DNA of 14,438 nucleotides from a bacterium. GTDB lineage: Bacteria; Tectomicrobia; Entotheonellia; Entotheonellales; Entotheonellaceae. The position numbers were made by a program, and so were the translations under genes. The DNA is taken from positions 1 to 14,438 of the forward strand of contig JAPULM010000033.1 in the NCBI GenBank assembly GCA_027294925.1, in the 5' to 3' direction. The number at the start of each line of letters is the position of its first letter. Within the stretch, counting starts at the first letter, position 1. Shown piece by piece: positions 1 to 5,575 of this stretch. The notes below the pieces were generated by a model that did no database searches, was not told the DNA's origin, and saw nothing but the letters and a program-made list of their open reading frames with translations.

Positions 1-178
1 CTTGCCCGACTGTATCGTAAAGCGTATTGAGTGCGCTACCCACGCCTACCAGAACCGCAATGATCACCACCGAAACCAGGGCCATCATCAAGCCTTCCTC
101 GATCGCCGCCGTTCCCGTCTCGTCTTTGGCGAGGTGGCGACTGCGATGTCCAATCAGCATGCGTACTTTCTGAAACAT
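1..178 (-). CDS. Flp/Fap-type (Tad) pilin, 5' part only
   Basis: This is the N-terminal 59 residues of a Flp family type IVb pilin; the gene runs off the left edge. A basic leader of about 21 residues ends in an acidic DET-G segment. A TAAIEE segment follows, matching the G|xxxxE prepilin site with the conserved Glu at mature position 5, and then a hydrophobic helix (LMMALVSVVIIAVLVGVGSAL) continuing into NTLYDTVG. Known Flp pilins are cleaved by a TadV-type peptidase and assembled by the Tad machinery into adhesive fibres; that role is inferred here. Start ATG at 178 has GGAG (186-189) seven bases upstream. No Tad machinery gene is in the window, so whether it is part of a tad locus is unknown. 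Family assignment is fairly secure because leader, Glu5 and helix all fit. Confidence 0.85.
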   Translation of the reverse strand, partial: MFQKVRMLIGHRSRHLAKDETGTAAIEEGLMMALVSVVIIAVLVGVGSALNTLYDTVGQ

Positions 179-385
179 CTTCTATCTCCATAAATCTGTT
201 AAGTACCAGGCTAAAAGTAATCTAATATTTTGGGTTCAAGCTTTGCGGTACCAATTAAGCCCTCTCCGCTTTGCGTTGGCACGCATAATGTCAAAAAACT
301 TTCGCTCAGGTACTTACAAACCAAGTCAGCCAGTGTTGGCCTGAACCGTCCAACCAACTGGGCATCGGCTGCAACCACGTCCCAC

Positions 386-634
386 TCATGAAGCCTGAGC
401 TACTGTCCAGGTTTTCAGCACCTCAGTAAACGGCATGGAAAGGGTAAACCCGTTACCCTGGTCCCCAACGTTCGGCAAAGACCACCAGACCATCGAGGAG
501 CCAGCCTTGGTCAGCGACATAATTGACTTCTTGCTCTGTGTCGCAATCAGACATTCGTCGCCAACTTGGGCCATGGTGAACCAGTCCTGGAGCACTGTTG
601 AGGCAGGTTCAACGAAGGTAAAGAACGCAGCCAT
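386..634 (-). CDS. Small unknown protein, 82 aa (copy A of a divergent pair)
   Basis: I do not recognise this family. The 82-residue product has no signal peptide or membrane segment. It aligns end to end and without a gap with the 82-residue product at 997-1245; I count 22 identities by eye. Shared positions include T6, V8-E9-P10, L15, W18-F19, A22, D26, C28, T32, L41, K43, M48-V49, W51, F69, E71, L73 and T75-W76. I chose the second of two adjacent ATGs (634) because it gives the same length as copy B and leaves about five bases after the AAAGG-like SD; the ATG at 637 is the alternative. The gene lies 207 bases upstream of the pilin gene on the same strand and diverges from copy B. Similarity to copy B is the main evidence that it is real. 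Confidence 0.55.
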   Translation of the reverse strand: MAAFFTFVEPASTVLQDWFTMAQVGDECLIATQSKKSIMSLTKAGSSMVWWSLPNVGDQGNGFTLSMPFTEVLKTWTVAQAS

Positions 635-996
635 CATTTCCCTTTCAGTTCATATGTTGTCAGGGGAGGTGACTGGCAGCCACGCGGAGGCGGCATCCTA
701 TTAGCTGCCAGCCCCCCGCTGATATATCGAAAACTCCATATAGGAGGATAGAGAGGAGCACCAAGCCGATATTTTAGCAAGAGACGTGCCACCCTGGAGG
801 GGCAAAGAAAAACAGGGCATCTGCGCCAATACGTCGGGCACCAATGTCCCAATTCGTGGGCCAGTTGACCCAGTCTCATATAGATACATGCGCGACGTAT
901 CGAAAGCGCCTCAAGGTGGCTGCACGATCATCCGATAAATAGAGGTCTATCTGTTAACAATGTCTACGGATGGAACCCGTTGCGAAAGGAGGCGGT
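635..996. other. Divergent intergenic region between the two 82-aa genes
   Basis: This 362-base stretch lies between the start codons of the two related small genes and must carry their promoters if both are expressed. An 8-bp inverted repeat (CTGGCAGC at 673-680, GCTGCCAG at 704-711, 23-base loop) sits close to gene A. A short ATAGA-GG-TCTAT inverted repeat (939-950) sits 46 bases before gene B. I saw no convincing -35/-10 pair. Open frames on the minus strand (for example 701-889) have no SD, no motif and no recognisable product. Confidence 0.4.
673..711. repeat. 8-bp inverted repeat upstream of small gene A
   Basis: CTGGCAGC (673-680) and GCTGCCAG (704-711) are perfect reverse complements around a 23-base loop, within the first 80 bases upstream of the minus-strand gene at 386-634. 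It could be an operator or an RNA hairpin in the leader. No T tract follows on either strand, so a terminator is unlikely. Confidence 0.35.
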
Positions 997-1245
997 ATGC
1001 CGACGACCCAAACACTCGTCGAGCCGACACAAAACGATCTGAGAAAATGGTTCAAAAAGGCCTGCTATAGTGACAAATGCGATGTTGTTACAAACGAAGG
1101 GGAGACCTGTACCCAACTGATCAAGGTTAGTCCCACAATGGTCAAATGGAGGGTGTCTGGCTTTACTAACAATGAAACTGAGCTATGCAGCACGATACAC
1201 TTTATGGAATTTCTTGAGACCTGGAATGACTTCACTGTACATTAG
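997..1245 (+). CDS. Small unknown protein, 82 aa (copy B of a divergent pair)
   Basis: The family is unknown to me. The product is soluble, 82 residues, with conserved W18, W51, W76 and C28. It aligns ungapped over its full length with the product of 386-634 on the opposite strand (see that entry). Start choice: the ATG at 997 is preceded by AAAGGAGG ending at 992, four bases before it. The in-frame ATG at 970 has no SD and would break the length match with copy A. Conserved hydrophobic and aromatic positions with diverged charged ones suggest one fold under selection rather than recent duplication. No partner gene with known function is adjacent. Confidence that it is a gene is good; function is not assignable. 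Confidence 0.7.
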   Translation: MPTTQTLVEPTQNDLRKWFKKACYSDKCDVVTNEGETCTQLIKVSPTMVKWRVSGFTNNETELCSTIHFMEFLETWNDFTVH

Positions 1246-1658
1246 AGGTGGCCGTTTCAATCTCTCCTGTCCTCGCAGGTGTAGCGAAAGCGCGACGGAT
1301 GCTAGAATATACGGTGGTGTTCGATTCGTCCGGGGCAGCATACCCCTGAGTTTGTGCATATCAGTACGCCCGAAATACGCTATGCCCATCTGATGTTTTT
1401 CGGCAAATTGGCCAATGAATGGGGATTGGGTTGGGATGATCTTAGTTTTAGCGACAAGACCAGTTTTACCCAAGCCCACGGCACCCACCCCTCTTTGACA
1501 ATTAACTCTGACCCTGAGGAATGTCTTGTTCTGGCGGGGCGATCCGGCCGCTTCCCATGCCCATCACACACAGGCAACCGCGATCTACGACCCGCAGAGA
1601 CTTCTTGTTCACCCCTGCCTATACAATGTAAACCATAGCTGACGACCCTGGGCCTGAG
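1246..1658. other. Gene-poor stretch with a possible frameshifted unknown ORF (1299-1638, plus)
   Basis: No intact recognisable gene lies here. On the plus strand an ATG at 1299 opens a 16-codon frame ending at TGA 1347-1349. The reading continues in the +1 frame from CCT (1345) through a segment rich in coding-like composition (EFVHIS..., RYAHLMFFGKLANEW, about 1345-1440) to a stop at 1636-1638. The switch lies on a CCCC run at 1343-1346; with one C fewer the two parts read through as AYPEF. The product is unrecognised and there is no SD at 1299, so this may be a decayed gene, a sequence error or noise. Confidence 0.25.
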
Positions 1659-1965
1659 TCATGGCTCAATAATGTAGATGTAGCGGCTGCCGCTTTGACG
1701 GAAAACGCCGGTTGTTAGGTCCCCATCGTCCTGATAATTGTCGAGCCCCTGCATCTGTTGTACAGAGGCGTTGGGTTCGACTACCGATATACCGGCAACG
1801 ATGCCAAACACGCCTTGCTCCCAACCCCATTTACCACCGAAGGGAGTGGGGCGTGTCATGAGTTCGCCAAGAAATTCGGCCATCCCAGCGGAGGTTGTCC
1901 CACGGTTAACATCAGATAGCGACTACGATCATGAGTTCAATGAGGGTGAAGCTCGAGCGGTTCAC
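1659..1965 (-). pseudogene. Prepilin (pseudopilin) gene with internal deletion and frameshift
   Basis: From a GTG at 1965 the minus strand encodes MNRSS followed by FTLIELMIVVAI, the prepilin N-methylation motif and the first half of the hydrophobic helix, then hits TGA (1914-1912). In another frame, from about 1919 down to the stop at 1659, it encodes a typical pseudopilin C-terminus: PTPFGGKWGWEQGVFGIVAGISVV, then an IDD-like NYQDDGDLTTGVFR and ending YIYIIEP. Together they are the two ends of one pseudopilin whose middle, roughly 40 residues (rest of the helix and the first globular part), is gone. The residue before the cleavage site is Ser (AGC) where Gly (GGC) is expected, one transition away, a second inactivating change. 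The GTG has no SD. Family resemblance is from remembered prepilin sequences, not a search. Confidence 0.7.
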
Positions 1966-2097
1966 TGGGCCGGGGAGAGGCCTGGGTGAGGCGTGGCCAT
2001 CAGCGGGGGCAAGGGCGTTTTCAGAGGTTGCGCTCCAGAGGTGGCAGCGCTAATATTTCCTATATTTCGTCCCTATCTGCGACAGGGGCATCAGCAT

Positions 2098-3981
2098 TTA
2101 ACTTTGGTCGCCACGTAGTTCCATAACCCGTTGTTGCAGAACATCCGCCGAAACCTGATTGGGTTCAACTGCTGGGCCGGCAACCAAGCCGATTTTTGCC
2201 CACAACTTCCGAGGTATTCCTGACATCGCTTTGCCCTTGTAACGACTAAAGAAACTACCCCATAAGCCTTGCAGAGCCATTGGGATAACCGGAACCGGTG
2301 TTGTATTGACAATCCGCTCAATTCCGGGACGGAAGTCACCAATATCACCATCGGGCGTCAGTCTTCCTTCCGGGAATATACACACCACTTCATCATGCAC
2401 CAGGTAGTTGGCAATTTTGTCAAAGGCGGATTCCATTAACGCTTCGTCTTCTCTTGCCGATGCGATGGGCACCACACCGGACAGTCGGAAGAACCAATGA
2501 ATAATGGGCGTATGGTAAATACGATGGTCCATCACGAAGCGGACGGGTCGATGACAATAGCCCATAATGATTAAGGCATCGACAAAAGACACATGGTTAC
2601 AAACTAAAACACAGGCGCCTTTATGTGGAATATTCGCAAGTTCTTTTTTCTGGATGCGATATAGAGTGTTGATCAGTATCCAGGCGACAAACCGTAAAAT
2701 AAATTCTGGCACCAATGAAAAGATATAAATGGAGACCAGCGCATTTATTAGGGCGGTAATCATAAAGAGCTCAGGAATATTAAAACCATTGGACAATATG
2801 ACCATGGCCGTAATGCCAGATACCACCATAAACAAGGCATTGAGAATATTGTTTCCGGCGATCACCCGTGACAAATGTGAGGATTCGCAACGTTCTTGTA
2901 TTAGTGCGTATAGAGGTACAATAAAGAAACCACCGAACACGCCAATGAACATGGCATCAAGTAACACATGCCAGTTTCCCCAAGTCGCAAGAAAAGCCAT
3001 GGCGCCCAAAGTAGGTTGTGCGTCGGCACCGGGAGATACAAAATAAAGGTCGATAGCGAAGACGGTTAAGCCAATTGCTCCCAACGGTACCAAGCCGGTT
3101 TCAACGCGATGGCCGGACAGTTTTTCACAAAACAAGGAGCCGATACCAATACCCAGTGAAAAGGCGGTTAACAAAACCGTTGCCACTTCTTCGGTTCCAC
3201 CCAATGTAAATTGCGTGTAATTAGGGATCTGGGCTAAAAACATGGCACCATAAAACCAGAACCAGGAGATCCCCAGAACGGATAAAAATATCGTTTTGTG
3301 GGAACGCATATAGGAAAAGTTGCGAATCGTTTCGCTGACTGGATTGAGGTTAATTTTTAATTCGGGTGCAACGGCAGATGATAGTGGAATATAGCGGCTG
3401 GAGAAATAGCCCAGGATCGCCAAACAAATTACCACATAGGCAACAAACTTACTGCCTAATTGTTCAACGGCTATTAAGGCACCGCCCAACATGGTACCGA
3501 GCAGGATGGCCAGAAAGGTTCCCGTTTCGATTAAGCCGTTACCACCCACTAACTCATCGTCTTCCAGATGCTGCGGTAAAATGCCGTATTTTATTGGGCC
3601 AAATAAGGTGGATTGAAAACCCATAAAAAACAAGACAACCAATAACAGCATCATATTATTCAAATAAAAACCTATGGCAGCGAAAAACATGATAAAGATT
3701 TCAAACAATTTAATGCGGCGAATACTGGCGGACTTTTCAAATTTATCAGCCAACTGGCCGCTGGTCGCTGAAAACAAGAAGAAAGGTAAAATAAACAGAA
3801 CGGCCGCTGCATTAACCAGCAGATTGGAATCCATCTTCAGTTCTTTGGCGCCTTTAAAGGCAAGCAAAATAATCAACGCGTTTTTAAACACGTTGTCGTT
3901 AAACGCACCTAAAAACTGAGTAATAAAAAAGGGTAAAAATCGACGCTCTTTGAGTAGTTGAAACTGATTGTGTTGTGCCAT
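2098..3981 (-). CDS. MFS transporter fused to PlsC-type 1-acylglycerophosphate acyltransferase
   Basis: This is a 627-residue two-domain membrane protein. Residues 1-425 form an MFS carrier of the LplT (lysophospholipid flippase) type; it opens with RRFLPFFITQFLGAFNDNVFKNA, and about twelve hydrophobic segments follow. Residues 430-620 form an acyltransferase with the HxxxxD motif (H463-D468 in NHVSFVD), the FPEGR motif (536-540) and the VPVIPMAL block (563-570), so the catalytic His and Asp are present. Known relatives import lysophospholipid and re-acylate it at the inner membrane; larger homologues add an acyl-ACP synthetase domain, absent here, and about 630 residues is normal for the two-domain form. 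The start at 3981 has GGGA about eight bases upstream and lies four bases after the stop of the YciI-like remnant. The DNA is visibly more AT-rich than neighbouring genes, which suggests separate ancestry or transfer. Confidence 0.9.
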   Translation of the reverse strand: MAQHNQFQLLKERRFLPFFITQFLGAFNDNVFKNALIILLAFKGAKELKMDSNLLVNAAAVLFILPFFLFSATSGQLADKFEKSASIRRIKLFEIFIMFFAAIGFYLNNMMLLLVVLFFMGFQSTLFGPIKYGILPQHLEDDELVGGNGLIETGTFLAILLGTMLGGALIAVEQLGSKFVAYVVICLAILGYFSSRYIPLSSAVAPELKINLNPVSETIRNFSYMRSHKTIFLSVLGISWFWFYGAMFLAQIPNYTQFTLGGTEEVATVLLTAFSLGIGIGSLFCEKLSGHRVETGLVPLGAIGLTVFAIDLYFVSPGADAQPTLGAMAFLATWGNWHVLLDAMFIGVFGGFFIVPLYALIQERCESSHLSRVIAGNNILNALFMVVSGITAMVILSNGFNIPELFMITALINALVSIYIFSLVPEFILRFVAWILINTLYRIQKKELANIPHKGACVLVCNHVSFVDALIIMGYCHRPVRFVMDHRIYHTPIIHWFFRLSGVVPIASAREDEALMESAFDKIANYLVHDEVVCIFPEGRLTPDGDIGDFRPGIERIVNTTPVPVIPMALQGLWGSFFSRYKGKAMSGIPRKLWAKIGLVAGPAVEPNQVSADVLQQRVMELRGDQS

Positions 3982-3985
3982 CTTT

Positions 3986-4174
3986 TTATCCCATTAATCG
4001 TCTAATTGAGGGGTGCCATTGTCCCCGCCGCATGCGGGTGATCTCAACCCGCTCGAACAGGCCTGCTTGGTGAAACGGCTCATGTTCCGAAAAGCGCTCG
4101 GCTGCTTCCCGGTCTGGCGCCGCGCGGATGGCCTCGCTGTTTGGCTGCTCAACCTGGTAGATGATATAGAGTTT
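3986..4174 (-). pseudogene. YciI-like protein remnant with internal deletion
   Basis: The frame ending at TAA 3986-3988 reads KLYIIYQVEQPNSEAIRAA, a YciI-type first strand and helix, then continues directly with DREAAERFSEHEPF, HQAGLFERVEI and TRMRRGQW, the characteristic C-terminal helix, the DPF-x-xAGLF turn and the last strand of YciI-like domains. YciI-like proteins are usually about 90-110 residues; here about 62 remain and the middle 35-45 residues (with the usual HLxYL segment) are missing. No start codon precedes KLYIIY: the codons before it encode an Arg/Gly-rich run back to a TGA near 4208. The remnant ends four bases before the MFS-PlsC start, so the two were probably co-transcribed. 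Functions in this superfamily are diverse, so no reaction is claimed. Confidence 0.55.
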
Positions 4175-4243
4175 ACGCCGGCCTCCCCGTCGTCCTTGTT
4201 TTGCAAGTCCTCACTTCTGATAATGCACAAAGTATTTCCTGTT

Positions 4244-4272
4244 TTTACAGTATCACGCAACCCTGATATCAT
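4244..4272 (+). promoter_or_regulatory. Sigma70-type promoter of the antitoxin stub
   Basis: TTTACA (4244-4249), a spacer of exactly 17 bases, and TATCAT (4267-4272) make a good housekeeping promoter, with transcription starting near 4280 and the stub ATG at 4310. The -10 overlaps a palindrome, as in autoregulated toxin-antitoxin operons. Confidence 0.6.
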
Positions 4273-4286
4273 GTGGCATGATTATC
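4265..4286. promoter_or_regulatory. Palindromic operator overlapping the -10
   Basis: GATATCATG-TGG-CATGATTATC is a near-perfect inverted repeat: GATATCATG against CATGAT(T)ATC, with one extra T. It covers the -10 and start region of the promoter at 4244-4272. The position suggests binding by the downstream gene's own AbrB-like product; this is inference. Confidence 0.45.
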
Positions 4287-4309
4287 TTGCTTTGCTGGAG
4301 AGATAAAAG

Positions 4310-4396
4310 ATGACGACGATTAAAACGATTGGCAGGAGCGGACAAATTGTTCTCGGTAAGGAATACGTGGGCCGTCACGTCTTAATAGAGAATCAA
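4310..4396 (+). pseudogene. AbrB-like antitoxin gene, truncated to 29 codons
   Basis: The ATG at 4310 has GGAG nine bases upstream and encodes MTTIKTIGRSGQIVLGKEYV followed by GRHVLIE, which resembles the N-terminal swapped-hairpin half of small AbrB/SpoVT-type antitoxins that continue with roughly 20-50 more residues. After VLIE the frame reads NQ and stops at TAG 4394-4396. The stop is the first base triplet of TAGGGTCAGAGTCGAT, a sequence I associate with ends of REP/RAYT-type elements in gammaproteobacteria. No toxin gene follows. The intact promoter, operator and SD ahead of a cut coding region point to a once functional toxin-antitoxin operon whose rest was replaced. Assignment rests on a short remembered motif. 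Confidence 0.4.
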
Positions 4397-4727
4397 TAGG
4401 GTCAGAGTCGATCGAAACTCAACTGCTTCGATTTCCCCATGATTTGTTCACTGAGTGGCTCAGGCCAGGGGCTGCATAAGGCGGATCATCAGGCTCTGGC
4501 GTGGTATCCGCTGGTGGGGGGAAATATGCTCCTCAAAGGTGTGAGGACCAAAATGATCGGCACCTAAGGCATCCAAGGTTAGCACGCCCATGCATTGTGC
4601 GAGCGACTGTGATGAGGTCGACCAGCCGCATGGCTTTGAATTCGTGAGGGTATACGACTTCCCCGCGGACGCCGCATGGCAGGGGGAGTTCATTGCTTGC
4701 GGGGAAAGCAAGTAGGTTCAACAGATA
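4397..4727. other. Gene-free stretch with possible frameshifted minus-strand remnant
   Basis: I see no intact gene. On the minus strand, frame 4533-4721 contains GEVVYPHEFKAMRLVDLIT and the adjacent frame from about 4615 down to 4460 contains SLAQCMGVLTLDALGADHFG, PHTFEEHISPHQRIPRQSL and MIRLMQPLA before a stop. Read with one frameshift near 4610 they look like the tail of one protein; I do not recognise it. A short inverted repeat TTGCTT/AAGCAA lies at 4693-4711. Confidence 0.2.
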
Positions 4728-4761
4728 AAAACAGCGATTCCTATCCAGGAACCGCTGTTTT
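4728..4761 (-). terminator. Rho-independent terminator of the RRM gene
   Basis: AAAACAGCG (4728-4736) pairs perfectly with CGCTGTTTT (4753-4761). After one mismatch, TTCCT (4738-4742) pairs with AGGAA (4747-4751) around an ATCC loop. On the minus strand the hairpin is followed by a T run (TTTTT, ending at 4727), 60 bases after the RRM stop. The A/T flanks mean it could also work in the plus direction. Confidence 0.8.
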
Positions 4762-4821
4762 CAGCACAATCTCACAACGAATCATGCCCGGGACCGTGTG
4801 CTTATTGGCGTGTCGAACACA

Positions 4822-5088
4822 TTACCAGCTGCGCGGGCGTCGCTCTTCACGGGGTTTCGCGAGGTTTACCGTGAGGCTGCGTCCCCCCAATTCTTGCTGA
4901 TTGAGTGCGTCAATCGCCTCGTTGCCGCCGCTCGACATGGACACGAAGCCGAAGCCGCGTAAGCGGCCGGTGTCTCTGTCAGTGATAAGATTCACGTCTT
5001 CGACCTCTCCATAGGCATTAAAGAGGTCGCGAATTTCCTCCGCATTTGTGGTGAATGGGAGATTGCCAACATAGATGTTTACAGACAT
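4822..5088 (-). CDS. Small RRM-domain RNA-binding protein
   Basis: This 88-residue protein is almost entirely one RNA recognition motif: RNP2 IYVGNL at residues 4-9, RNP1 RGFGFVSM at about 44-51, and a short basic tail AKPREERRPRSW. Single-RRM proteins of this size occur in many proteobacteria and cyanobacteria, are often cold-inducible, and bind single-stranded RNA; that role is inferred. The ATG at 5088 is chosen over an in-frame upstream ATG because AAGGAG (5096-5101) lies seven bases before it and the family starts with M-x-x-x-IYVGNL. A 7-bp hairpin sits just upstream of the SD and a strong terminator follows 60 bases after the stop, so the gene is a one-gene unit. Aromatic RNP residues are intact. 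Confidence 0.93.
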   Translation of the reverse strand: MSVNIYVGNLPFTTNAEEIRDLFNAYGEVEDVNLITDRDTGRLRGFGFVSMSSGGNEAIDALNQQELGGRSLTVNLAKPREERRPRSW

Positions 5089-5106
5089 TACCTGTCTCCT
5101 TACTAT

Positions 5107-5125
5107 GCACGCCTGCACGGCGTGC
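5107..5125 (-). promoter_or_regulatory. Hairpin in the RRM gene leader, next to the SD
   Basis: GCACGCC (5107-5113) and GGCGTGC (5119-5125) form a perfect GC-rich 7-bp stem with a five-base loop. In the minus-strand transcript it ends five bases before the AAGGAG SD (5096-5101). It could regulate translation, for example by temperature or by binding of the RRM protein itself; only the hairpin is seen. Confidence 0.5.
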
Positions 5126-5574
5126 GAACATGATCGCCGTTCTCAGTTCACTATGAACAGAGGGTGTGGCGATGCTATGCCAACGAAACCTGGCATATTG
5201 ACGATCACTCGGGAAGGAACAGGAAAGTCTTGTCTCTTCAGGAGGGAAAGCAGAACCGGTCTGGTAGGCGGTATATATGAAAGCGTAGCAAGTGCCCAGC
5301 GGATCGTCAATGGAATAATGTGTTGGGTGGCGCGTGATGCTTTCGGAACGGACGGTGTTTATCTGGCAAACCGACCTGAATCGAAGGCCTCGGGCGAGAG
5401 ATCCGAGACCCGATACACCTGTTGGGAATTGTCCACCCCTTTCGATGCATATTGTCCCAGGTCCTCGCAGACGAAATACCCTTGGATGAGCTGATAGGTA
5501 ACGTCACTAACGGCGACTGTATCAGGCTCCGCAATGCCCTCGTCGCACCGTAGCGCTTTGTGCTAGCGGCGGTG
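5126..5574. other. Intergenic stretch between RRM and CoA-transferase genes
   Basis: A GTTCA-CTA-TGAAC inverted repeat (5146-5158) lies upstream of the RRM gene and may be an operator. An open plus-strand frame from ATG 5177 to 5494 would encode 105 residues, including a TGLVGGIYESVASAQRIVNG segment, but has only a weak SD-like AGGGTG and no recognisable domain; I do not call it a gene with confidence. The right end holds the hairpin that abuts the CoA-transferase stop. Confidence 0.25.
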
Positions 5575-5575
5575 C
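5545..5575 (-). terminator. GC-rich hairpin at the 3' end of the CoA-transferase gene
   Basis: GCACCG (5545-5550) pairs with CGGTGC (5570-5575) and TAGC (5551-5554) with GCTA (5562-5565), leaving a GCGG bulge. It begins at the last base of the stop codon. No T tract follows, so it may be a weak terminator or a 3'-end stabilising structure. Confidence 0.3.

Noticed and set aside
281..300. TTGGCACGCATAATG as a sigma54 promoter (similar TGGCACGCA on the minus strand near 14430)
   Set aside because: The -24-like TGGCACG is present but no TTGC(A/T) follows at the required spacing in either place.
634..889. Minus-strand frames 634-879 and 701-889 as small genes
   Set aside because: No SD, no motif, and they occupy the likely regulatory region between the two 82-residue genes.
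1505..4408. ACTCTGACCCT/AGGGTCAGAGT as terminal inverted repeats of a 2.9-kb mobile element
   Set aside because: Exact 11-bp inverted matches are expected many times by chance in 14 kb, no transposase gene lies between them, and no target duplication is visible.
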